A DNA stretch of 20,400 nucleotides, taken from NCBI GenBank assembly GCA_030445875.1, contig JASUSX010000007.1:1-20400 (forward strand). The letters are read 5' to 3'. Every line of letters begins with the position of its first letter. The first letter of the stretch is position 1. Positions 1 to 7,577 of the stretch are shown here, piece by piece. The notes beneath the pieces are model-generated. The model ran no database searches. It worked only from the letters and a program-made list of their open reading frames with translations, and was not told where the DNA came from. A program made the translations under genes and the position numbers. The stretch is from Clostridia bacterium. GTDB taxonomy: Bacteria > Bacillota > DSM-521 > Neomoorellales > Neomoorellaceae.

Positions 1-1
1 C

Positions 2-52
2 CTGGGGCAGGAGGTTATCGAGGCAGCGATCTGTGAGGTACGTTCCAGGTGA
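2..52 (+). CDS. C-terminal end of a probable antitoxin (partial)
   Basis: An open frame enters from the left edge and ends at TGA 50-52, giving the tail LGQEVIEAAICEVRSR. The stop overlaps the GTG start of the next gene (GTGA), a translational-coupling arrangement typical of toxin-antitoxin pairs. PIN-family toxins of the following type usually have a small antitoxin gene directly upstream, so I infer that role from position. Only 16 residues are visible, so the family cannot be named. Confidence 0.4.
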   Translation: MGQEVIEAAICEVRSR

Positions 53-462
53 AAAAGATTGTTTTGGATACTAATGTTCTGGTATCAGCCATCGGCTGGG
101 GGGGTCCCCCCGGAAGAATTTTAGAAGCCTGCCTGTACGGCAAGTTAAAATTATATATCAGCCCTGCCTTGCTGGATGAATTGAGTGAAGTGTTAGCCAG
201 GCCTAAACTTAAAGTTATTGCCGGGCATCCCGACTTGCCAGTCATCCTTACATGGTTAGCTTCACCAGAGCATCTAGTCATCCCCGATTTTGAACCATGC
301 GTAATAGCCAGAGACCCCGATGATAATAAAGTACTGGCCTGTGCTTTAGCAGCTAAAGCCGATGCCGTTATTTCAGGAGACGAGCATTTATTAGCTCTTC
401 GGGTTTATGAGGGGATAAGGATTTTAAGGGCAGCAGAGGCGGTTAAGATATGGAATATTTAA
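49..462 (+). CDS. PIN-domain ribonuclease toxin (COG1569/TIGR00305-like)
   Basis: The 137-residue product matches the small PIN-domain family annotated as toxin components of toxin-antitoxin systems, which are Mg-dependent single-strand RNases. It opens with the hallmark IVLDTNVLVSA (Asp7). The other expected acidic residues are visible: Glu44 in LLDELSEVL, Asp91/Asp92 in DPDDNKVLACA and Asp111 in ISGDEHLL. The length is normal for the family and nothing looks broken. The start is GTG, overlapping the stop of the upstream partial gene, so the two are probably co-transcribed and coupled. The family call is firm from the motif set; the toxin role and RNA target are inferred from family knowledge. 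Confidence 0.85.
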   Translation: MKKIVLDTNVLVSAIGWGGPPGRILEACLYGKLKLYISPALLDELSEVLARPKLKVIAGHPDLPVILTWLASPEHLVIPDFEPCVIARDPDDNKVLACALAAKADAVISGDEHLLALRVYEGIRILRAAEAVKIWNI

Positions 463-495
463 GCCCCTTCAGACTTTAAACAGGGCGAGATCTGG

Positions 496-514
496 CCGGT
501 TTTACCGGTATTTT
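496..514 (+). terminator. Weak hairpin after the PIN gene
   Basis: CCGGT, a TTT loop, then ACCGG (496-508), followed by TATTTT. It lies 34 nt after the PIN stop codon. The stem is only 5 bp, so this is a weak terminator candidate. Confidence 0.3.
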
Positions 515-587
515 GAGGCGATAGGGTTGCAGACGCAAGAATTTCAACGGCTGCAGAGATTGCTTGAACAGAAACAGGCCCCAGGCA

Positions 588-2159
588 TTACCCTCTCTCG
601 CCCCGCAGGTAGTCCACGAACTGCCGGGCGGTGCGGCCGGAGGCGCCGTTCTGGTACATGGCCCACTGCAGGGCGCGGCGGCGCAGCTCCGCGGGTTCCA
701 TCTCCAGCCCGGCCTGGCGGGCCAGCTCGCTGACTATAGCCAGGTATTGCTCCTGGTCGGGGCTGGGGAAGATGACGGTCAGGCCAAATCTCTCCGCCAG
801 GGAGAGTTTCTCCTGGACGGTGTCCTGGAGGCGCACCTCGCCCCCGGCGGGATTGAAGGTGCGGTCGGCGAAGGACTCCTTGACCAGGTGGCGGCGGTTG
901 GAGGTGGCGTAGACCAGGACGTTGGCGGGCCTTACCTGAAGGCTGCCTTACAGCAAACCCTTCAGCTCCTTATACTCCACCTCGTCCTCTTCAAAAGAAA
1001 GGTCGTCGATGAAGATGATAAACTTCTGCGGCCGGGGGGCGAGGATTTTTATTATCTCCTGGTAGTCGCTTAAATAACGCTTGGGCAGCTCGATGAGCCG
1101 CAGACCCTGGTTGCCGTAGGCGGGCAGCAGGGCCTTGACCGTCGAGGACTTGCCCGTGCCGCGGGCGCCGTAAAGGAGGATGTTGACGGCCGGCAGGCCG
1201 CGCAGGAATTTTTCTGTGTTGCGGATAACCTCCTGACGCTCCGCCTCGTAACCAATAAGGTTAGCGAAGGTGATGGGGTCGGGGTCGGCGATGCCGGTAA
1301 GCCGGCCGCCGGCGGGGCCGTGCTCCCAGCGGAGGGCCCAGTAGGAGCCGAAAATACTGGTACCGCAGGCGTGGTAGTAGTTGGCAAGAAGCTCCAATCC
1401 TTCCTCGCCCCAGTCGGAAGTAGCAAGGAGCCGCGTTTTGAGTTCCCGGCGGGCCAGTGCCGGCGGCAGGGGACGGCCGGGTTCGAGAGGCCGGAGCCGG
1501 GTCCAGTCGGGGATGGTGCCGTTACTGCCCGGGTTTTCGCCGGGGGCAGGGGGGACATAACTGGAGCGAGCGCTGCCGGCGCGGGCCGCGTTCCCTGCAA
1601 AAGAGGGCGCCGGGCCGGGGGCAGATTTCTCTTCTGAGTTCCCCGATGCCCCTCTTCCGGCCGGCCCGGGGGCGGCCAGGCCGGAGCCGCAGACCGGTGC
1701 GGGCAGGATCCCCATGGTGGTGGCGTTTGCGGCAGCGACCGGCGGGTGATCCAGCAGGTCCAGGGCGGCTTTGTAAGCTACGGGAGCCAGCCCGGCCAGG
1801 GCATGCAGGGCGCGCAGGTCCTGCCGGGCGGCTTCCTCCAGGCCGGCGCCCATTTTCCGGCGGCCACCCTGTTCGGCTTTGCGGGTGAAGGTGTTTTCCG
1901 CTGCGATCAGTCTATCCAGCAGGTAGTTCTGCCAGGGGTCGCCGGCTAAGGGCTCCCGGTAAAGCTCGGTATATTCCGCCAGCAGGCTAAAAAAATGGCG
2001 GCAGGCGGAGGCCAGGGCTGCGCTGTCTACTTCCGGGCCGCCCAACTGGCGGCAGATCTCCAGAAAGGTAGCTATGGTCTTATCGCGGGTCAGATCCTGG
2101 TAGATAAGCATTCCGGTGTTTTGCTGGTAAATTTGCTGGAAGGCGAAGGGATTAAGCAT
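588..2159 (-). pseudogene. DUF815-type AAA ATPase, interrupted by an in-frame TAA
   Basis: Read on the minus strand from the ATG at 2159 (RBS AGGAGGT at 2167-2173, 7 nt spacing), this is a DUF815-family P-loop ATPase of about 523 codons. The family's cellular role is not known to me. Walker A is GARGTGKSS (about residues 331-339) and Walker B is IIFIDD (about 381-386). An Ala/Pro/Gly/Ser-rich linker of roughly 60 residues separates the helical N-terminal part from the ATPase part. Codon 404 (948-950 on the plus strand) is TAA, where the family motif KELKGLLxGSL leads me to expect Glu. The frame then continues without a shift through NVLVYATSNRRHL, RTFNPAGGEV and the C-terminal lid to a second TAA at 588. 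One G-to-T change would explain it. Truncation would remove the sensor-like ATSNRRH segment, so loss of function is likely unless this is a sequencing error. Confidence 0.8.
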
Positions 2160-2223
2160 GGCTAAGACCTCCTGCAACGTTTGCTGCTTAAAAAAGCCGG
2201 TTAACAGGCGCCGGTTACTATCA

Positions 2224-2252
2224 ATTAGACTACATTTACCGCGTTAGATCAA
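2224..2252 (-). promoter_or_regulatory. Putative sigma-A promoter of the DUF815 gene
   Basis: On the minus strand TTGATC (2247-2252) and TCTAAT (2224-2229) are separated by 17 nt, giving 4/6 and 5/6 matches to the -35 and -10 consensus. It lies about 65 bp upstream of the DUF815 start. Between promoter and start, the octamer GCCGGTTA occurs twice in direct orientation on the plus strand (2196-2203 and 2210-2217). Confidence 0.45.
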
Positions 2253-2318
2253 GATTTTTACCTGCCGGTTTTTTGGTGATCATTGTTGCCGGCCAGTGGT
2301 AATTCCAGTAAAATAAAA

Positions 2319-2411
2319 GTGGCAGTATCCTATTTTGACCTGCAGCCGTTGCTGGAGAGGCGCAATAAGAAAATGATCGCCAGGATACTGGAGGGTGGTC
2401 AGGGTGGTTGA
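2319..2411 (+). pseudogene. Possible C-terminal remnant of a nucleotidyltransferase (MntA-like) gene
   Basis: A short open frame from GTG 2319 to TGA 2409-2411 encodes SYFDLQPLLERRNKKMIARILEGG near its end. That resembles the C-terminal tail of minimal nucleotidyltransferase antitoxins. No catalytic GSxxxG motif is present, so at most a fragment remains. Its stop lies just inside the start of the next short frame. The resemblance is weak and could be chance. Confidence 0.25.
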
Positions 2412-2466
2412 TAAGGAAGTCGTTCGTAACCGGCTGGCCTTGCTGGGTGAGTTGGGAATTAGCTGA
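2404..2466 (+). pseudogene. Possible truncated HepT-like N-terminus, or leader peptide
   Basis: GTG 2404, preceded by GGAGGG at 2390-2395, begins a 20-codon frame (VVDKEVVRNRLALLGELGIS). Its TGA (2464-2466) overlaps the ATG of the FAD oxidoreductase as TGATG. The opening residues resemble the usual start of HepT/DUF86 toxins (MVDKxxVxxRLAxLxE), which normally follow MntA-type genes. The match is short. It could equally be a translated leader that couples ribosomes to the downstream gene. Confidence 0.3.
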
Positions 2467-4244
2467 TGGGCAAACGGGTGCTGTTACTTTTTATCACTTT
2501 GTGTTTTATGTTAACTTTGGCCGGTGCGGGGGGTAGGCCGGCGGGCTGGCCTATAGTAGCGCCGGTAGTACGGGCGGACGTGGTGGTCTATGGCGGCGGG
2601 CTGGCCGCGTGCGCGGCGGCCTGGAAGGCGGCGGCCACGGCGCCGGACAAGCAGGTGGCCCTGGTGGTCCCCTACCCCGGGGGCGAGTACGGCGGCCTGG
2701 CTACGGTGGGGGGCCAGAATTTCTGGGACCTGCGCTACTGGAGCCGGGATGGCCGGCTGGCACAAGGCGGTTCTTTCGCCCACTGGCTGCAGGCGGTGGG
2801 GCCTTTTTATCGCCCGGCCGATCTGGCGGCGCAGATTGCCGCCGACCTGGGCGGGATGGGCAACCTGCGCACCTACCAGGCCATGGACATCACCGCCGTG
2901 CAGAGGGACCGGCGCGGCCGGCTCAGGGCTGTTTTCTTACGGAGCCTGCAAAGGGATGTTAGCGGTTCTATAGTATGGGGTAGCGGGCGGGCCATACTGG
3001 CCGCCCCTATCTTTGTCGACGCTTCGGAGGACGGGAGACTCTGCCGTTTGAGCGCAGCCGGGGTGACGGTGGGCCGGGCGGACTGGCCGGCTGAGTTTTT
3101 GACCGCGGACTATAACCGGGAGGATAGTGCGGCCTTACTGCCGGTGGCCGGCGGGGCTGCTGGGGTTGCTCCGGGGGCAGCATCGATCCGGGTAAAAAGG
3201 CCCCTTGCCTTACCTCCCCGCCAGCAGGCGGCCACCCTGATGTTCAAGGTGCGCGGGGTGCAGCCCGGCCGTTACCGGGATATGGTTTTCCGCCAGGAGC
3301 GGGGCACCTGGGGTGCTTACGGCGGCCGGGAAGTTTACATAAATGACCCGGTGGTTACCGGGTTTAACGATAGATATGGCCCCCGGGGCTTCGCCTTAAA
3401 ACCCCTCAACGCCGCCCAGGACGGGCCGGGCAGCCCGGAGTGGTGGGTCAACGCCCTGCTCATTTTCAACGTCGACGGCCGCGCTAACGGCCGTGACAGG
3501 GGGAGCCCTGCCTACCCCCTGGACCTGGCCCCCGGGGCTCTGGATACGGACACGGCCTGGCTGCAGGCGCGGGCGATGCTGCTGAACCCGGATTTCATCC
3601 AGGCCCTGCGCCGTTTTGAGGGTTTTAGCGGGGTGGAACTGGTGCGGGATGGGCAGGGCCAGCCAGTGACCGGCGGGATGCTCTACCTGCGGGAGACGGT
3701 GCATACGGTGGTCGAACCGCGCAGGGCAGGGCCGGGGACGGAGGATAACAATTATGCCCTGACCACCGCGGCCACCCACGGGGCCGGCCCCGGGCCGGCA
3801 GGGGGCAACGATCTTGGGAATTATGTAAACCGCATTGGCCTGGGCTTCTACTGGCAGGATATCAATGCCTACCATTTTGAGGATCTGAAAGGCGACGACG
3901 GCCGCTACCGCTGGCCGGTTACGCCCTTTTTGCGGCCCGACTACCCCCCGACGGTACCGGGGGCGCAGGCCTGGCCGCAAAACCCGGTCTACATCCCCTT
4001 TAACACCCTCCTTAGCCGCCCGGTGCCCAACCTGTTGATCCCTGGTTATGCCGCCAGCATCTCCTCCCTGGCCTGGGCCGAGCTACGGGTGCTGCCCAAC
4101 CAGTGCGTGCTGGGGGATGCCGCCGGGGTAACGGCGGCCTATGCCGTCCTCCAGGGCCGCGATCCCGGTACCTTCACCGACGCCGACGTGGCCGCCGTGC
4201 GGGCGATCCTGGAGCAACGCTTCGGCGCCCGGGTGGAGAAGTGA
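2466..4244 (+). CDS. Exported FAD-dependent oxidoreductase
   Basis: The 592-residue protein starts with a Sec-type signal: a basic MGKR, then a hydrophobic stretch to about residue 22. A Rossmann FAD-binding strand follows, ADVVVYGGGLAACAAAW (about residues 37-53), then FVDASEDGRLCRLAG-like text (FVDASEDGRLCRLSAAGV). These are features of the FAD_oxidored (PF12831) family, in which a flavin-binding fold carries large substrate-domain insertions. The C-terminal part ends in LPNQCVLGDAAGVTAAYA, the second FAD-contacting motif of such proteins. The substrate is unknown. ATG 2466 is the only start that retains a signal peptide; its ribosome binding site is weak and it overlaps the preceding short frame as TGATG. 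An S41 protease gene, also exported, follows after 155 bp. The family call is good; the reaction cannot be assigned. Confidence 0.8.
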   Translation: MGKRVLLLFITLCFMLTLAGAGGRPAGWPIVAPVVRADVVVYGGGLAACAAAWKAAATAPDKQVALVVPYPGGEYGGLATVGGQNFWDLRYWSRDGRLAQGGSFAHWLQAVGPFYRPADLAAQIAADLGGMGNLRTYQAMDITAVQRDRRGRLRAVFLRSLQRDVSGSIVWGSGRAILAAPIFVDASEDGRLCRLSAAGVTVGRADWPAEFLTADYNREDSAALLPVAGGAAGVAPGAASIRVKRPLALPPRQQAATLMFKVRGVQPGRYRDMVFRQERGTWGAYGGREVYINDPVVTGFNDRYGPRGFALKPLNAAQDGPGSPEWWVNALLIFNVDGRANGRDRGSPAYPLDLAPGALDTDTAWLQARAMLLNPDFIQALRRFEGFSGVELVRDGQGQPVTGGMLYLRETVHTVVEPRRAGPGTEDNNYALTTAATHGAGPGPAGGNDLGNYVNRIGLGFYWQDINAYHFEDLKGDDGRYRWPVTPFLRPDYPPTVPGAQAWPQNPVYIPFNTLLSRPVPNLLIPGYAASISSLAWAELRVLPNQCVLGDAAGVTAAYAVLQGRDPGTFTDADVAAVRAILEQRFGARVEK

Positions 4245-4399
4245 CTTATTAAGCGTCTCTGTTCCCGGGACAGGGGCCCCGTTTCCACTTAACTAGCATT
4301 TCCTGGAAAAAAATCAATGCCCGCGGGATTGGCAGCAGGAAATAGAGGTCAGGGCACAGAATAGATCTAACTATCAAGCGGGGAGAGGGGAATGGTGGG

Positions 4400-5737
4400 A
4401 TGAAGGGAAAGACTTGGCCCGGGGTCTGCTGGCTGGCGGCATTTTTTATTTTTTGCCTGGTTAACACGGCTACGGCATGGGCGACCGCGGCGGCCGCACC
4501 GGGATGGGATGGCCATACCGGCCTGGATTCCAACCCGGGGGTTGTGTCCTGGGAAAAAAGCAGGTTGGCAGCCGCCCGGGAATGGCCCCTCCTGGATGAG
4601 GTGCGTTCCCTGGTCGAGCAGAATTATACCGGCGCTGTGGAGCCGGGGCTTTGGGAAGAAGGGGCGGCGCGGGGCCTGGTAGAGTCCCTGGGCGACCCTT
4701 ACAGCGAATACATAGCGCCGGATGATATGCCCGCTTTCGCCGCTTCCCTGGATGATGAATACGTTGGTGTAGGCATTGTTTTACAGGACATTGACGGCAG
4801 GGCGGTTATTACCAGTATTATCCCCGGCTCGCCGGCGGCCCGGCAGGGGCTTAAGTCCGGGGCGGTGCTGGTGGAGGTTGACGGCCGGGCTGTAGAGGGC
4901 CGTCCTCTGGAAGAGATAGGGCAAATGCTGGAGGGTAAACCCGGGACCAACCTGGGGCTGACGGTGACCCTGCCTGGCAGTGATAACCACAAGAGTTATT
5001 CCCTGCGCCGGGAGCTGATCCGCCCGCCGGTTGTGAGCAGCCGCCTGTTGCCGGGCCGGTTAGGTTATCTATACCTCCGGGCTTTCCCCTACTGGGCACC
5101 GGCGGAGGTGGAACAAGCCCTGACAGAATTACAACGCCAGGGCGCCCGCGGCCTGGTCTTGGACCTGCGGGGTAACCCGGGCGGCTACCTGGACGCCGCT
5201 TTAGAGGTGGCTTCCCTCTTCCTGCTGCGGGATAAACCCGTAGTGCAGGTGGTGGGCCGGGACAAAAGGGTTACCCTCCTGCGCTCCCGCGGGCCAGGCC
5301 AGGACCTGCCCCTCATCGTCCTGGTGGACCGGGGCACGGCCAGCGCGGCGGAGATCCTGGCCGGCGCCCTGCAGGCCGACAAGGCCGCCCTGCTCCTGGG
5401 GACGCAGACCTTTGGCAAGGGCGCGGTGCAGACTGTTTTTTCCTTAAGCAACGGTGGGGCGCTAAAGATTACGACCGCCCATTACCTTACCCCTGCGGGG
5501 GAGGCTATTGATGGTAAAGGGCTAAAGCCCGATATCGAGGTGCCTGAAGGCCAGGAGCAACTGGAACGCGCATTGACGATATTGCAGGGACAAACCACCA
5601 GGCCCCGGGTGGCCCGCACTGGCGCCGCCAAGCCTGCGCCGGCCGGTTCTGTCGGGGTTTGGCCGGCCGTAGCTGTCGCCGGGTTTGATGGAACAAGGGT
5701 GGACAGGCTTTACCACTATGCGTTTTGCCGGCGGTAG
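4400..5737 (+). CDS. S41-family C-terminal processing peptidase
   Basis: A 445-residue protease of the CtpA/Prc group, which cleaves proteins near their C termini outside the cytoplasmic membrane. A signal or anchor segment spans about residues 8-30 (WLAAFFIFCLVNTATAWA). The PDZ domain lies at about 118-195 (GVGIVLQDIDGRAVITSI, PAARQGLKSG). The protease core follows with LDLRGNPGGYLDAAL (about 254-268). The Ser-Lys dyad is visible as Ser315 in RGTASAAEIL and Lys340 in QTFGKGAVQT. The tail beyond about residue 395 is Ala/Pro/Gly-rich and family-atypical. The start is ATG 4400, preceded by GGGAGAGGGG at 4381-4390. It follows an exported flavoprotein gene on the same strand, so both may act at the cell surface, but no substrate is indicated. 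Confidence 0.92.
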   Translation: MKGKTWPGVCWLAAFFIFCLVNTATAWATAAAAPGWDGHTGLDSNPGVVSWEKSRLAAAREWPLLDEVRSLVEQNYTGAVEPGLWEEGAARGLVESLGDPYSEYIAPDDMPAFAASLDDEYVGVGIVLQDIDGRAVITSIIPGSPAARQGLKSGAVLVEVDGRAVEGRPLEEIGQMLEGKPGTNLGLTVTLPGSDNHKSYSLRRELIRPPVVSSRLLPGRLGYLYLRAFPYWAPAEVEQALTELQRQGARGLVLDLRGNPGGYLDAALEVASLFLLRDKPVVQVVGRDKRVTLLRSRGPGQDLPLIVLVDRGTASAAEILAGALQADKAALLLGTQTFGKGAVQTVFSLSNGGALKITTAHYLTPAGEAIDGKGLKPDIEVPEGQEQLERALTILQGQTTRPRVARTGAAKPAPAGSVGVWPAVAVAGFDGTRVDRLYHYAFCRR

Positions 5738-5784
5738 GCCGTAGCTGGGTAAGCTTAAAACCGATCGTAAAGGGGGAACCACTG

Positions 5785-6813
5785 ATGCCGGCTACTCTTA
5801 CCTCTATCCGCGAGCGGGCCAGGGTGCTCCTGCAGGGCATCTGTCACGTTTGCCCGGTGTGCGACGGCCGGCGCTGCCCTACCGGGGTGCCGGGCATGGG
5901 CGGCATTGGCACCGGCGCGTCCTTCCGCAACAATGTTGCCGCCCTGGCAGCCTGGCAGGTTAATTTGCGCGTCCTCCACGACCGCAAGGACCAGGACCTG
6001 GGCTTAAAGCTCTTCGGCCAGAAGCTGGCCTTTCCCATCCTGGGGGCGGCCGTGGCCGGGGCCAGGGTAAATTTCCAGGGCCGCTTGACGGAAGCAGAAT
6101 TGGCCCGGGCCTTTGTCCTGGGGGCGGCCGAGGCCGGGAGCCTCTCCTTGACCGGGGATGGCCCGGTACCGGAACTCATGGAGGCGGGCCTCAGCGCTAT
6201 CAAGGCGGCCGGCGGGCGGGGTATTCCGGTTATTAAACCACGGGAAGACGCGGAGATAGTGGGCCTCATCCGTCGCGCCGAAGAAGCCGGCGCCGTGGCC
6301 GTGGCTATCGACGTTGACGCCGCCGGTCTGGTGAATATGACCCGCGCCGGCCAGGTGGTGGAACCCAAGACGGCGGAGCAGGTTGCCGGCCTGGCGGCTA
6401 TGACCCCTCTACCCCTTATCCTGAAGGGTATCATGACCGTAGCCGACGCCCGCACCGCCGTGGAGGGCGGGGCGGCGGCCATTGTGGTCTCCAACCACGG
6501 CGGCCGCGCCCTGGACCATATGCCGGGAACGGCGGCGGTCTTGCCGGAGATCGCCGCGGCGGTGGGGGACAAAATAATCGTGCTGGTCGACGGCGGTGTG
6601 CGCTCCGGGGTGGACGTCCTGAAGATGCTGGCCCTGGGTGCCCGGGCGGTCCTGGTAGGCCGGCCCCTGGCCATTGCCGCCGTTGGCGGGGGCGCTACCG
6701 GCGTACAGGGGCAACTGGAGGCCCTGGCCGACGATTTGGCCACCGCCATGCGCCTCACTGCTTGCGGTGACCTGAGGGATATAGGGCCGCGGATATTACG
6801 GAAGAGTTGGTAA
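5785..6813 (+). CDS. FMN-dependent alpha-hydroxy-acid oxidizing protein
   Basis: A 342-residue TIM-barrel flavoenzyme of the lactate/glycolate oxidase and type 2 isopentenyl-diphosphate isomerase superfamily. FMN and active-site motifs are clear: VVSNHGGRALDHMPGT (with the catalytic-type His), LVDGGVRSGVDVLKMLALGA and VLVGRPL. The N terminus carries four cysteines (20, 23, 26, 31) in CHVCPVCDGRRC, followed by GVPGMGGIGTGASFRNN. I recall this Cys-rich start from anaerobe homologues of unknown substrate; it could bind metal or an Fe-S cluster. ATG 5785 is chosen because AGGGGG lies at 5771-5776; an in-frame upstream start at 5725 would overlap the protease gene end. The substrate is unknown, and oxygen as acceptor is unlikely in an anaerobe. 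Confidence 0.85.
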   Translation: MPATLTSIRERARVLLQGICHVCPVCDGRRCPTGVPGMGGIGTGASFRNNVAALAAWQVNLRVLHDRKDQDLGLKLFGQKLAFPILGAAVAGARVNFQGRLTEAELARAFVLGAAEAGSLSLTGDGPVPELMEAGLSAIKAAGGRGIPVIKPREDAEIVGLIRRAEEAGAVAVAIDVDAAGLVNMTRAGQVVEPKTAEQVAGLAAMTPLPLILKGIMTVADARTAVEGGAAAIVVSNHGGRALDHMPGTAAVLPEIAAAVGDKIIVLVDGGVRSGVDVLKMLALGARAVLVGRPLAIAAVGGGATGVQGQLEALADDLATAMRLTACGDLRDIGPRILRKSW

Positions 6814-6836
6814 TTAGTACGGACCAGGGTTATAAT
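6807..6836 (+). promoter_or_regulatory. Putative sigma-A promoter 1 upstream of the fdh cluster
   Basis: TTGGTA (6807-6812), 18 nt, TATAAT (6831-6836). The -35 overlaps the stop codon of the hydroxy-acid oxidase gene. The -10 lies inside an inverted repeat, ACCAGG (6823-6828) with CCTGGT (6845-6850). Confidence 0.35.
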
Positions 6837-6900
6837 AGATTTAACCTGGTAGGAAAAGGTGGTGCCTTAAGTAATTATTGAGTTTCTGGATTTGGTCCGT
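6819..6900 (+). promoter_or_regulatory. Nested inverted repeats before the formate dehydrogenase cluster
   Basis: ACGGACCA (6819-6826) is exactly complementary to TGGTCCGT (6893-6900). Inside lie ACCAGG...CCTGGT (6823-6850) and a short AAGG/CCTT hairpin near 6856-6869. The arrangement could be a compact RNA element or a DNA operator set. Not assigned to any known class. Confidence 0.35.
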
Positions 6901-6947
6901 TCTAAATTGTGTACGTAAAGTAGCAAACTTTAATTATGAAAAAGTTA

Positions 6948-6977
6948 CTGACTGGTACCAGGATTTAATGTTATAAT
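6948..6977 (+). promoter_or_regulatory. Putative sigma-A promoter 2 of the formate dehydrogenase cluster
   Basis: CTGACT (6948-6953), 18 nt, TATAAT (6972-6977), about 45 bp upstream of the NuoE-like start. A perfect palindrome CTGGTACCAG (6952-6961) sits across the -35 and spacer and is a plausible operator; its half site ACCAG recurs at 6823-6827. Confidence 0.5.
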
Positions 6978-7022
6978 TACACTAAATTGGGGAGAAATCG
7001 TCGACAGGAGGGTTGGCCGGAG

Positions 7023-7532
7023 TTGATAGATAAGGACAGCACCAATAGGGCGAACATTAAGGAAGCAGCCCTGGCGGAGGCCCTGCAACGTTATGCCGGG
7101 GCGAGGGGAGCCCTGATCCCCCTGCTCCAGGAGGCCCAGGAGATTTATGGCTATTTGCCGCAGGAAGTAATGCAAACCATTGCTACAGCGCTAAAGATAC
7201 CCTTCAGCAAGGTCTACGGGGTAGCTACTTTCTATACCCAGTTTCACTTAAAGCCCCGGGGCCGCAACATCATCCGCGTCTGCCAGGGTACGGCCTGCCA
7301 TGTGCGGGGTGGCGCCCGGCTACTGGAAGCCATTTCCGCTGCCCTGGGGGTAGGGAAGAACGAGACGACCCCCGACGGCCTCTTTACCCTGGAAACGGTG
7401 GCCTGCCTGGGTTCCTGCGGCCTGGCCCCGGTGATGATGGTCAACGAGGAAACCTACGGGCGGCTGACGCCGGAGAAGATACCGGCGATTTTAGAAATGT
7501 ACCGGGGAGAGGCTGTTATAGCAGCGGGGTAA
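7023..7532 (+). CDS. NuoE-like [2Fe-2S] subunit of formate dehydrogenase complex
   Basis: A 169-residue thioredoxin-like ferredoxin of the NuoE/HydC family, an electron-transfer partner of the NuoF-like subunit. The four [2Fe-2S] ligands are present: Cys87 and Cys92 in CQGTAC, Cys128 and Cys132 in CLGSC. The N-terminal helical part (LIPLLQEAQEIYGYLPQEVM) and VYGVATFYTQF are typical. TTG 7023 is chosen as start because AGGAGGG lies at 7006-7012 with 10 nt spacing; an in-frame TTG at 6987 has no such site. It leads a block with the NuoF-like gene 45 bp downstream and the catalytic FdhA gene after it. The role is inferred to be part of an NAD(P)-linked formate dehydrogenase rather than complex I, because no membrane subunits are present. 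Confidence 0.9.
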   Translation: MIDKDSTNRANIKEAALAEALQRYAGARGALIPLLQEAQEIYGYLPQEVMQTIATALKIPFSKVYGVATFYTQFHLKPRGRNIIRVCQGTACHVRGGARLLEAISAALGVGKNETTPDGLFTLETVACLGSCGLAPVMMVNEETYGRLTPEKIPAILEMYRGEAVIAAG

Positions 7533-7577
7533 TAAAGGGTAATCTCTCATAATCTTTGTTCGAGAGGTGAAACCGAA

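Noticed and set aside
527..733. Plus-strand frame beginning QTQEFQRLQRLLEQKQAPG
   Set aside because: The first 20 residues look protein-like, but the rest runs antisense into the DUF815 gene and is Arg/Pro-rich. At most a tiny fragment.
4259..4273. Short hairpin CTGTTCC-CGGGACAG after the flavoprotein gene
   Set aside because: The stem is short and there is no T tract, so I do not call a terminator.
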